Source of the DNA: Tritrichomonas musculus | Lineage: Eukaryota; Parabasalia; Tritrichomonadida; Tritrichomonadidae | NCBI GenBank assembly: GCA_039105265.1 | Contig: JAPFFF010000041.1 | Span: 1,240,001 to 1,304,000 of the forward strand | Direction: 5' to 3' | DNA length: 64,000 nucleotides | Shown here: in pieces, positions 55,851-64,000 of the stretch | How the letters are laid out: every line of letters begins with the position of its first letter | Position numbering within the stretch: position 1 is the stretch's first letter | Notes under the pieces: generated by a model | Database searches by the model: none | What the model saw: the letters and a program-made list of their open reading frames with translations, nothing else | Told to the model about the DNA's origin: nothing | Position numbers and translations under genes: made by a program

Positions 55851-58476
55851 TCATTCGATGTTAGCACATTTAGCTTCAAGTGCTGCAAGTCTTGCCTCAA
55901 GAGTATCAATATATGCATCCTTCTGGTCTATCATTTCCTTCACTTCTACTTTAGTAATATAAGCAGTCATATCTATATCTTCTAATGGATGTTTTGTACT
56001 TGACTTATTTTCAAGCTCTTTGATTTTCTCGCACATGAATGCTATTGTACCCTTTAAAGTATCGCGATATGTCTTTGCAATATTAATACATGTATCGAAT
56101 GAAACCATCATCTTATCAGCATCCTTCATTGTTATTTCAAGTTCAGGTTCATCATCTGTTTCTTCATGATATGCCCATGCAAGAATCTTTTCTAATACAT
56201 CTTCCTCTGCTAATGTCTCTGGGTTATCATTACGACGGAACCAACTTGGAATATTAAATAATCCTATTCTATTTGCTACATATGCTTCTGCTGCTACTCC
56301 TGCTATAGCTGCTGCATCACCAGGATGATGTCTAACAAACTGCCATTGACCATGTAAGAACCTTCTAGCAACATAACCTACTGCTCCCATAATAACTTGA
56401 GTAGTTGCACTTATAACACCATCTTGTTGGTACATTTCTATCACTCCATTCACAATATTAATTACATGTAGTCTTCTTCTATCTATTGTAGCAACTACAT
56501 TTCCATTATATAGTACTTGTGTTATTTCTTCACCAGTTGTTTCATCTAATGTGTCATTAAAAGCTAAAAGATTACCATGAGAATAAATATTATCCATTAG
56601 TTCTCCTCTTTGTTCATCACTCATTTGTTCTATCATTCTTGCTGTTATTGCTGGTGTTGTTCCTGGTACAGTCCAAGTATCTGTTGTGGCAACAAGGTCA
56701 TAATGTTGATATCTAACTCCATTTGCATTGACTTCTATCTGTGAATTTATTCCAACAAATCGTACTTGACCTCCACTAATATTTGCTGTAGTTGGTGCTG
56801 AATAATCAATAGTAGCAACAATTGGATCAATAGTCTCTCCTCTATGATCAATAATATTTATCCATGCTTCCATTGTTTGGTCATTCAAGTAAGGTTCTAA
56901 TCCAATATCTCCATTTTGTACAAATGGTAAATTTAATCTGTCTTGCATAGATAATTGTTCAATATCTCTCGCTGTGTATGTTGTTCCTTCCCATTCTATT
57001 GACCAATTATTATCAGTAGCTCTATGTATTCTATCTGTCATCTCAATATCAGCTGGTCTTATTAGAGTCCTTCGTTGAAATACATTATTATGGATAATGA
57101 GTTGGTCATTATAAAACAAATCATACACATTAAACCACTCTCTTCCATGATATTGGATACGTAAGATATCAGGATGACTAGCAACTAATGCATTTCGTTC
57201 TGCTCTTGTCATATCTGCAATATCTTCTAAGGTATACTGGATTCCAGATATATTGATAACAGGAACTTGATTCCTAAGTGCAATCGTAGTTGAAGCTGTA
57301 TTTGTCATTGTAGTCTGTGGTACAGTTATATCTGTTCGAATCTCATCTGTTTCATCTGTAACAACCTGTGGCTGTACTTCTCTATGAGTTCTCTCTAATG
57401 ATTGCTCAGTGGTTGTGATAGTATTTGTTGCATTATCAGTATCATTATCAGTTATTGTAATCGAGGATGAATTAATATTTAATGTTTCAGTTCCATTTGT
57501 ATCTGGTCTATTCCTAAAGAAGTGTAAGACATTCGAACCAAGTGTAGCAATAGCATTTCCTAACTGAGTCAGTGCATGTGTTGTCGAAAGGACAACCTGT
57601 GTAGCTGAGAATGTTGAAATAGCTCCAGCAACAGGATTTTGAACAGTTGTTGTTATTGGTAAAAATCTTTCCATAGTCATCTTATCAGCCTTCAAATCAA
57701 CATTCACCAAAAACTTACCTTGAAAGCCACTACCTCCATCACCTGGATAACCACCACCACCACCACCACCTCCTCCACCATTTCCTCCTGGACCTGCTGG
57801 GAAAGGTCTTGTTTGATATGTATTAATAGTTACAGAGTTATTGGACATATTTAATGTTGAAAGGGCACTTGCAATACAAACTGTTGATGCTAAAATATTT
57901 AATATACTATTCGCAACTGCTACACCTTGTTTAATACTATCAGTATATTCATTATACATGGCTTGAATTCTCATTTGTTCAACTAGATTATCAACTGTCT
58001 GTTTCAATAAAGCATAATCATAGGCTAATATATCTGTGATTCCACCAACAACATTTAAATCTCGACGCATAGTCATGATATTATCAGCCCATATAATCTT
58101 TGATGAATAAATATTATAATCTGTCGATATGGTAGTGCATTTTCTTGGGTCTGGCTCTACTTCATAAAATTGTTGTTGAATAATTATATCGAATGGATTA
58201 ACTTTCACATCAAAATCAAATAATTCTTTCTCTATATATATTCGAATGTTCTTATGATTAAATCCTTCAATGATTTTAATGGAATGCCTTTTTTCTCGAT
58301 GATAATTAAATGATTCGAGACAAGGATTTGACCCATAGGTATGCATAACACCTGAATTAATACAATGAGTAGGATGACAATCCCATTTTAATTCAGTTAT
58401 ATTTCCATTAATATTTAGGTCAGCATAAACATATAATCCATCATCTGCATTTAATCCACTTGGCGCATCAACATAC
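55851..58476 (-). CDS. Fibre-like protein segment of Polinton 2, up to the insertion
   Basis: The segment is coding-like from its stop to the edge of the 1.43 kb insertion; the first ATG inside is at 58,346. It has the conserved module (TTISTDYNIYSSKIIWADNI) and coil, a hydrophobic stretch (SILNILASTVCIASALSTLN), a glycine run (GGNGGGGGGGGGGYPGDGG), a long strand-rich middle, and a C-terminal coil ending LEARLAALEAKCANIE. The end resembles fibre-like protein A of element 1 and is followed, as there, by the KGDIQFK gene. It is interrupted by the insertion at its N-terminal side. Confidence 0.6.
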
Positions 58477-59912
58477 TAAGGATGTTGCCCACTGCCCAAT
58501 TATGCATGGCATTAAAAAAATCTGCCCTGCCCACATGGGCAATGCATTTTTTTATATAAATATATTAAATTTTTTTGCATTGATAATGTGTATAAATTTT
58601 TCTTTTAAATATTTTTTTAATTAAAAAAAAATATCTAAATTTTATATTATATATGTAAAAATTGAATTGTTTATATTGGGCAATAAACCTTTGAAATTTT
58701 TGGGCATGGGCGCCCATGCCCATCATTCAAAATTTGAAAGAATTTCAATAGTTTACATGCTGGGCAGTACTGCCCACTTTCATAAGGTCAAATGTGGTCA
58801 AATAAATTAACCTTTTTACCCAAGCTTTTTTATAATTAATTATGTTAAAATATGCATTTATTTTCTTAAAATACCTCAAATAAGCTCGGAAATGCTTTTT
58901 GGAGCTTTTTTTACTGTGATTTAGAAGCTGTTTATTGCAATCATCTGAATCAATAATAATTAAATCGGGATATAACAATAAGAAGCTCCAAAATACAGTA
59001 AAAAAGCTCAGAAGAGCATTTATAAGCTATATATTTCTATTTCAAGAACTGGTTGTTCCTATACTTTATATTGAAAGAAGTAATATTTGAATATTATTCC
59101 TTTATTCTTTTTTTTTATTTTTAAATTTATAAATTTATGACAATTACTAAGAATATGTTTATCAAATATATTAAAATTAAAATGATTCAGATTATCCTAT
59201 AAAAAAAATATAAAATATCATATGTTAAAAACTGTTATAGCATTTTTAACCACCATCATTATGATAATCACATTGTGATGATTCTTTTGAGACCCAATTT
59301 GATGTGTTTATTTAAAAAGGATATCATAATATGAGCCCTCTAATATACTCTATTAGATTTTAAAGAAATTCGGCCCTCAATTTTTTGAATGAGTTCTTTG
59401 AAATTTTTTTCCAGATTTGTTTGCTTTTTTTACAATCAAAAATGAAAAAAGAATAACAAAATATAAAATTGTAGAAATAAATGAAGATAAATATACTTAT
59501 TTACTTCTTTAATGATGAAAATAATTTAACTTTATGATTTATATTAAATTCATAAAAATATTTTTCACAAAATTTAATTTGAATACCAAATATATTATGT
59601 AATAATGCTTTTTACTTCAAAATATTACTAAGTTTACATTTTTTATGAAAAGCATTTCAACAATTCTCATATAAAAATGAAATAATTTGAATAATTCTTA
59701 ATGATTATTTATTATTTTCCTATTTTGTACTAGTTTGGTAAAATTTTTAATCAAAAAAAAAAAAAATATAAATATAGCGAATAAACCTTTTTTTGAAAAG
59801 AAAATTTTAAAAAATGTGGTTATATTTTTTTTTGGGCAATTTCTAAAAAATCTTGGGCATTTTGGGCAAATTTTTTATAAATGGTCGGGCAAAAACGCAT
59901 CATTAAACATAC
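58470..59912. mobile_element. hAT-like non-autonomous insertion, 1,429 bp, with 7-bp target duplication
   Basis: AACATAC occurs directly at both edges (58,470-58,476 and 59,906-59,912). The insert begins TAAGGATGTTGCCCACTGCC and, read from the other end, TAATGATGCGTTTTTGCCCG, an imperfect inverted repeat reminiscent of hAT ends. GGGCA/TGCCC motifs crowd both ends. The inside is very A/T-rich and has no recognised transposase, so it is probably a non-autonomous copy. A 7-base duplication (or 8 with one mismatch) is compatible with hAT. Confidence 0.65.
58701..58722. repeat. Perfect 22-base palindrome in the insertion
   Basis: TGGGCATGGGC and its exact reverse complement are joined without spacer. 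The GGGCA unit is the same as that repeated at the insert's termini. Confidence 0.9.
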
Positions 59913-62821
59913 ATTCTAGCTTGTTCATATTTATATCCATCTTGAGTTAAAGTACCTGAACCACTTGAATCAAAAGTTGCAGTTATTCCTTCACTTAGTA
60001 TGGTTCCATCTTTCTTAACAACCCTCCAATTGGTAAGATAATCTTTCAAGATATGAGCATAATTATCATCATCAGTTAAATCTTCCTTTATTGTTCCTTT
60101 TATCCATCTACCAATTCTTTCGTTATGTTTGATTGTTAAAGCAGGCGCACCGTCATTTGTGTTCATGTATGATATCTTTTCTGTACACATGTTTTGACAA
60201 TTATTTCCTGTCCAATTTTTACCATCCCATGTTAATTCCCAGTTATGACCAAATAGATAGTCTTTGAATCTAAATACTAAATTTAGTGGTATGTCATAAT
60301 CTTTATCTATATCCCATCTCATACAATAATAATTGGATTCTTCATACGTCTTAGATGGTCTATATAAATATAACTGGTCTGATTCCTTCAAGGTAAAATA
60401 CTTGGAGTCAGTTGTTGTTGTACCTCCACTTGGAATAGAATCACATATTATTTTCCCATTTACTTTTAAGTCACCCTTTATAATATATTTACCAAGTACT
60501 GGATTCTTCTCATCTATCTCATTAGGATTATTAATAACAGGGATACCCATACAGTCTAAAATTTTATCCCAAGCTTCAGTACTTGTAATTTGGTCTGGTA
60601 TTGCTATTGCTCCGCTATTGCTTTTATCTTCTAATGATAATGATAATGGGCTTATCTCATTACATTGATAAACATAACTATTATAATCATCATTCCATAC
60701 TAATTCGCCGATTCCTTGTAAAAAATGTTCTTGATAATGCCTTACTGCAATATCTCCAATATCTCGATTTGTCCTCCAATCTCTGTCATTAAGCATTTCA
60801 CTAACATTGTTTCTTATAGCTACCCATTCCCTATGGTCTATGTCCCAAACAAAATTGGCAGGTGCTTGTAAGCTAACATCTCGCCTCCAATCATTATTAT
60901 CATTTGGATGTGATCTTGGCATATTAGCTATTGTCATTGAATTAACCCAACGACCTGACTCAAGAGACCAAACATAAGTTGGTCTTAACACTGCATTCCT
61001 ATTTTGTTCAGGAACAATATTAATAACAGGTCCCGGTTGTTCTGGTACAACAATACTTTCTTCTGGTGGATAATATTCCCATTGTCCTCTATCAGGATTA
61101 TAAATCATTTCTCCTTCCCAATGAATATTATGTTGTACTATTGTTTGTGCTATTTCATTTCCCTTTGGGTTAATTCTCCATCCAGCTGGTACATCTTCTT
61201 CATGTGGCGCTATTGCTATCCATTCCCTATGTCCAACATCCCAGACAAAATTCCAAGGAGCTCCAAATGCAGAATTAGTCCTCCATCCAAATTGATTTGG
61301 TATATTATAAACTGCAAAACTCGTCCACATGCGAAATACTGTACACCAAACATATGAATCATTAAATAAGGATTCTCGTTGACGTGTTGGTTGTTCTGTT
61401 TGTATTCCTATTGACTGGTATTGTCTATTCATCTCATCTAAACCATTATCATATATCTCATAATCAAACATCTCTTGTGTAAATGACTCTACTTCATTTT
61501 GGAACCTGAGAGATGCAACATTATTTCCTAGGTTCGCAATATTATGTAATAAATAACCTGATAATTGATTTACAGCTTGTAGACCTACATTCATATATTG
61601 AATTAGGTTTGAATCATTATCACCGCCTTCATTATCACCACCTTCATTACCTCCTTGATTATCATCCTCTTCTTCACCATTTCCTTCATTACCTCCTTGG
61701 TTACCTCCTTGATTATCGTGTTTGCAATTACAAGACTTGATTGTTACAACATAATCAAATAAAGCATTATGTGAATTCACCATATCTTTAATAATCTCGA
61801 ATACTAAATTTAAACATTGTCCTAACGTTATATTTAAATAGTCTTGTCCACCAGGTGGTACAACATCCACTTTCATTCCATTAGCATTTCGATGTGTATA
61901 ATAGTATGTAATACCTGAATGTAAAATTACATTATATAAATAAAGACCTAACATAGCTTTTGCATATTGGTCTTTATTTATATTATTATCTTTTAGATTT
62001 TGGGTATATGTCTCAAAAAACTCACGAGGACTTTTAACTTCAACTATTTGGTCTGCAACAACTTGATCAGTACTTCCTTTATATTTATATCCTATTGTTT
62101 TTAGTCTATTATCTTGAAGATTATAATGATATTGAATAGTTCCACTAATGAATTTTTTCCAATTTTCTTCATTAAAAGCTTCATATAAGATTTTCTTTGT
62201 TGGATTTGTTGTCTTTTCATTCTTCATAATGTTCATCAATAAATCCCCTAAATTCGAGTATCCTACCTCTGCAAGATAAGGGTCTGGAGTAGGAGTTGGT
62301 ATAGACTTTGGATATTGAAGATAATGAACAACTTTGCTTTGCCCTGTTTGTTCATCAAAAGCAATTTGTTCATATCCATCTGCTGCACACATCAATTCGG
62401 TATACATCTCATGAATAGCCTCACATGTTTTCGATTCTTCTTCAATAAATTCATTAAATGTATTAACACAAAGTTCATCTTTTATCAACTCCTTATGTGA
62501 CTCTGCTTTTTCAGGTAGTGAGTCTTCTAATAAGGGTGTCTGTTCAGGTCCTTTAAATACGTATTTTAAATAATTGGCAAATTTATTTGTAATAGGTACA
62601 TTGCCGAAACCATCAAGCTTTCCTCCATTTTCGATATGATTACCAACTACTCTTTCATCTACTTCAGCCTTATTATATAAGCAACTAAATTTTGGGTAAT
62701 CATCTGGGTCCTCATTTCTTATAATATCAATATTACCTTCATCATTAACACTTATCTCTATATTTTTGTCTTTGAGCTTTTCAGCCTCACTTGATTGCAA
62801 AGAATAAAGTTTAATTGACAT
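59903..62821 (-). CDS. Large fibre-like protein segment of Polinton 2, about 972 aa
   Basis: The start is the ATG at 62,821. The N-terminal part has YNKAEVDERV, a phrase common in phage tail-fibre proteins, and a VFKGPEQTPLL region. An asparagine/glycine/acid-rich linker (GGNQGGNEGNGEEEDD) follows near residue 370. A duplicated tryptophan-rich unit comes next (NFVWDVGHREWIAI and NFVWDIDHREWVAI). Near the end, QLYLYRPSKT and GHNWELTWDGKNWTG resemble the strand-rich domain in the KGDIQFK proteins. The segment runs into the 1.43 kb insertion. A surface fibre with several binding units is inferred. Confidence 0.6.
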   Translation of the reverse strand: MSIKLYSLQSSEAEKLKDKNIEISVNDEGNIDIIRNEDPDDYPKFSCLYNKAEVDERVVGNHIENGGKLDGFGNVPITNKFANYLKYVFKGPEQTPLLEDSLPEKAESHKELIKDELCVNTFNEFIEEESKTCEAIHEMYTELMCAADGYEQIAFDEQTGQSKVVHYLQYPKSIPTPTPDPYLAEVGYSNLGDLLMNIMKNEKTTNPTKKILYEAFNEENWKKFISGTIQYHYNLQDNRLKTIGYKYKGSTDQVVADQIVEVKSPREFFETYTQNLKDNNINKDQYAKAMLGLYLYNVILHSGITYYYTHRNANGMKVDVVPPGGQDYLNITLGQCLNLVFEIIKDMVNSHNALFDYVVTIKSCNCKHDNQGGNQGGNEGNGEEEDDNQGGNEGGDNEGGDNDSNLIQYMNVGLQAVNQLSGYLLHNIANLGNNVASLRFQNEVESFTQEMFDYEIYDNGLDEMNRQYQSIGIQTEQPTRQRESLFNDSYVWCTVFRMWTSFAVYNIPNQFGWRTNSAFGAPWNFVWDVGHREWIAIAPHEEDVPAGWRINPKGNEIAQTIVQHNIHWEGEMIYNPDRGQWEYYPPEESIVVPEQPGPVINIVPEQNRNAVLRPTYVWSLESGRWVNSMTIANMPRSHPNDNNDWRRDVSLQAPANFVWDIDHREWVAIRNNVSEMLNDRDWRTNRDIGDIAVRHYQEHFLQGIGELVWNDDYNSYVYQCNEISPLSLSLEDKSNSGAIAIPDQITSTEAWDKILDCMGIPVINNPNEIDEKNPVLGKYIIKGDLKVNGKIICDSIPSGGTTTTDSKYFTLKESDQLYLYRPSKTYEESNYYCMRWDIDKDYDIPLNLVFRFKDYLFGHNWELTWDGKNWTGNNCQNMCTEKISYMNTNDGAPALTIKHNERIGRWIKGTIKEDLTDDDNYAHILKDYLTNWRVVKKDGTILSEGITATFDSSGSGTLTQDGYKYEQARMYV

Positions 62822-62824
62822 TTT

Positions 62825-63574
62825 ATGAATTATAAAATGTTAGTATCAATGCAGAGTACAAATGCTGATGAATATAATAAGGTATCTATCAATTTGGATA
62901 TACCATGGAAGTGTAAATATATTAAATATTTTGTATCTTCAATTAATACAATAAGTAATATTATGTTGAGTACGAAAGATGATTATATAGAGTTTACACA
63001 TAACAGTATTCCATTCAAGCTTAAATTCGAAGATAGATATAATTATACCATCAAGCAAATAGAAGCACTTTTAAATCCGCTTGCGGAGGTATCTTTTAAA
63101 TATAATGATAATACTCGTACATTTACAATAAAGACACAAACACCGTTAACAATAACCTCTATTTCCCATAGGGCTGCTTTATTAACTGGTTTATATAATA
63201 CTTCATTGCCTATTGTGTTACCATCAAATGCAACATATAATATTAAAGACATCCCAATATTAAATCATACTAAGTTGTATCTAGTATCTCTACAAGGTAA
63301 TGCCATATACTCGAATATAGGTGAACAACAATATACACCTTCAGTCATTGGTAGTATAAATACATTCACTTTAGATAATAAACCACTTATATATGATTTC
63401 GAAACTGAAAGTAAACCATTAAAAATAAAAACATATACAGATTCATTAAAGTTTTTAGAATTAAGTTTAGTAGATTTTCAATACCAGCCGATATTGTTAA
63501 AAAGTCCTTTGTTCATAACTATCAAAATTAAACCATCTAACTCGACTGATGTCAATGATGTGTTAACTACGTAA
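62825..63574 (+). CDS. Putative penton/minor capsid protein of Polinton 2, up to 249 aa
   Basis: The frame has ATG codons at 62,825, 62,837 and 62,849; the first lies only three bases from the divergent start of the fibre gene, so a later one (MQSTNADEYNKVSINLDIPW) is likely used. The product is strand-rich throughout, ending LSLVDFQYQPILLKSPLFIT and IKIKP, a pattern like the end of single jelly-roll vertex proteins and similar in style to the 161-aa protein of element 1. It converges on the polymerase gene with stops overlapping by eight bases. Structure prediction would test the penton assignment. Confidence 0.5.
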   Translation: MNYKMLVSMQSTNADEYNKVSINLDIPWKCKYIKYFVSSINTISNIMLSTKDDYIEFTHNSIPFKLKFEDRYNYTIKQIEALLNPLAEVSFKYNDNTRTFTIKTQTPLTITSISHRAALLTGLYNTSLPIVLPSNATYNIKDIPILNHTKLYLVSLQGNAIYSNIGEQQYTPSVIGSINTFTLDNKPLIYDFETESKPLKIKTYTDSLKFLELSLVDFQYQPILLKSPLFITIKIKPSNSTDVNDVLTT

Positions 63575-64000
63575 ACCTAAGAGTACGTGCAAATTTGGGT
63601 AGGTTGGTTTGTTGAAATGTCTTTGACTTCCTGAATGCATTCGAACCATCCAACAAATCAAATGTCATGCTTTCTCCTTCATGCATTCTTTCAAAAAGCT
63701 CTTCAACTGAGATATCCATCCTTTTGCACTTGTTGAGAATAACTTGTTTTGGAATTCCTTTGAGTCTAATATGATATCCTTCATTTCCTTGTTCATCAAC
63801 CAAGATATCGAGGTAGCTCTTTTTACCAAGTGCAATGAGTTTTCTTGAGTGTATTTCTCCCTGACTACCTTGGAACTCATCAAAGTCATTATGAAACTGA
63901 CACATATTTTTTCCAATAAGAGGTTGATGATACTTGAACTGGAATAAGTCAGCTATCCTTGGTACATCTTTTTCAAGTACATGCATACTATCAGTATCTT
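63567..64000 (-). CDS. Family B DNA polymerase, C-terminal part, cut by window edge
   Basis: The frame is open to the right edge and its first visible residues include the DTDSMH motif C of family B polymerases, the same six residues as in the element 1 polymerase. The following region (IGKNMCQFHNDFDEFQ, GKKSYLDILVDEQG, HIRLKGIPKQVILN) fits the palm end and thumb. Sequence differs strongly from element 1, which supports another Polinton lineage. The N-terminal part lies outside the window. Confidence 0.8.
   Translation of the reverse strand, partial: DTDSMHVLEKDVPRIADLFQFKYHQPLIGKNMCQFHNDFDEFQGSQGEIHSRKLIALGKKSYLDILVDEQGNEGYHIRLKGIPKQVILNKCKRMDISVEELFERMHEGESMTFDLLDGSNAFRKSKTFQQTNLPKFARTLRFT

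Larger units (their letters stand above)
52957..64000. mobile_element. Polinton/Maverick element 2, cut by the right window edge
   Basis: The left terminus begins AGTAGTATATACGAGTCGGT and continues into a subterminal purine tract and a duplicated 24-base block. Its genes are fibre-like proteins, a putative penton protein and a family B DNA polymerase that leaves the window. Base composition is visibly less A/T-rich than in element 1, and protein similarity between the two is partial, so this is another lineage. One 1.43 kb DNA-transposon-like insertion interrupts the fibre region; otherwise the visible genes are open, so it looks nearly whole with one known break. Confidence 0.8.

Noticed and set aside
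58745-58978. Minus frame of 77 codons within the hAT-like insertion as a gene
   Set aside because: No resemblance to a transposase or other protein; the insertion looks non-coding.

Overview
The window looks like a very AT-rich parabasalid (trichomonad-type) nuclear genome, most likely a Trichomonas or Tritrichomonas relative. Reasons: TCA-type initiators a few bases before start codons, genes without visible introns, a caspase-like (metacaspase) pseudogene, a secreted leucine-rich-repeat protein, Mutator-like DNA transposons, and two large Polinton/Maverick elements. The organism is inferred; no rRNA or tRNA was found to confirm it.

Region 1 (1 to about 35,404) is most of one Polinton/Maverick whose left end lies outside the window. 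Its left half is the structural module: packaging ATPase, a putative membrane-active minor capsid peptide, two tandem paralogous major capsid proteins, a putative penton/minor capsid protein, two large fibre-like proteins, then lysine-rich SAP-like and small basic proteins that could be core proteins. The right half (about 16.7-32 kb) is the replication/integration module: protein-primed family B DNA polymerase, a KilA-N protein, a superfamily 3 helicase, a retroviral-type integrase, and many small coiled-coil or single-span membrane proteins. Nearly every right-half gene start is preceded by the same compact promoter box (AACGGTTTTGACA plus a TCACTT or CCATTTT initiator), which is not evident in the structural half. 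This suggests two expression classes. Most genes are open, so the copy looks young; a gene for a type I membrane protein (23.1-24.4 kb) is clearly broken.

Region 2 (about 35.4-46.7 kb) is host-like: a metacaspase pseudogene beside the Polinton end, a secreted LRR protein with a permuted papain-like domain, 6.1 kb of gene-free extremely AT-rich DNA, a type I membrane protein gene, and a short tyrosine-recombinase relic.

Region 3 (about 46,767-52,292) is a Mutator-like element with hairpin-forming terminal inverted repeats, a decayed MULE transposase (DDE core, SWIM motif, two zinc knuckles), a possible nested Tc1/mariner scrap and an 18-unit minisatellite.

Region 4 (about 52.3-64 kb) starts with an inverted pair of putative Polinton ends around a 0.55 kb spacer that holds a phospholipase A2-like mini-ORF and a cluster of hairpins. 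A second, visibly less AT-rich Polinton of another lineage follows and runs off the right edge: fibre-like genes, a putative penton gene and the C-terminal end of a family B polymerase. A 1.43 kb hAT-like non-autonomous insertion with a 7-bp target duplication sits inside its fibre region. The two Polintons share a fibre cassette with conserved order and conserved modules, the most distinctive biology seen here.
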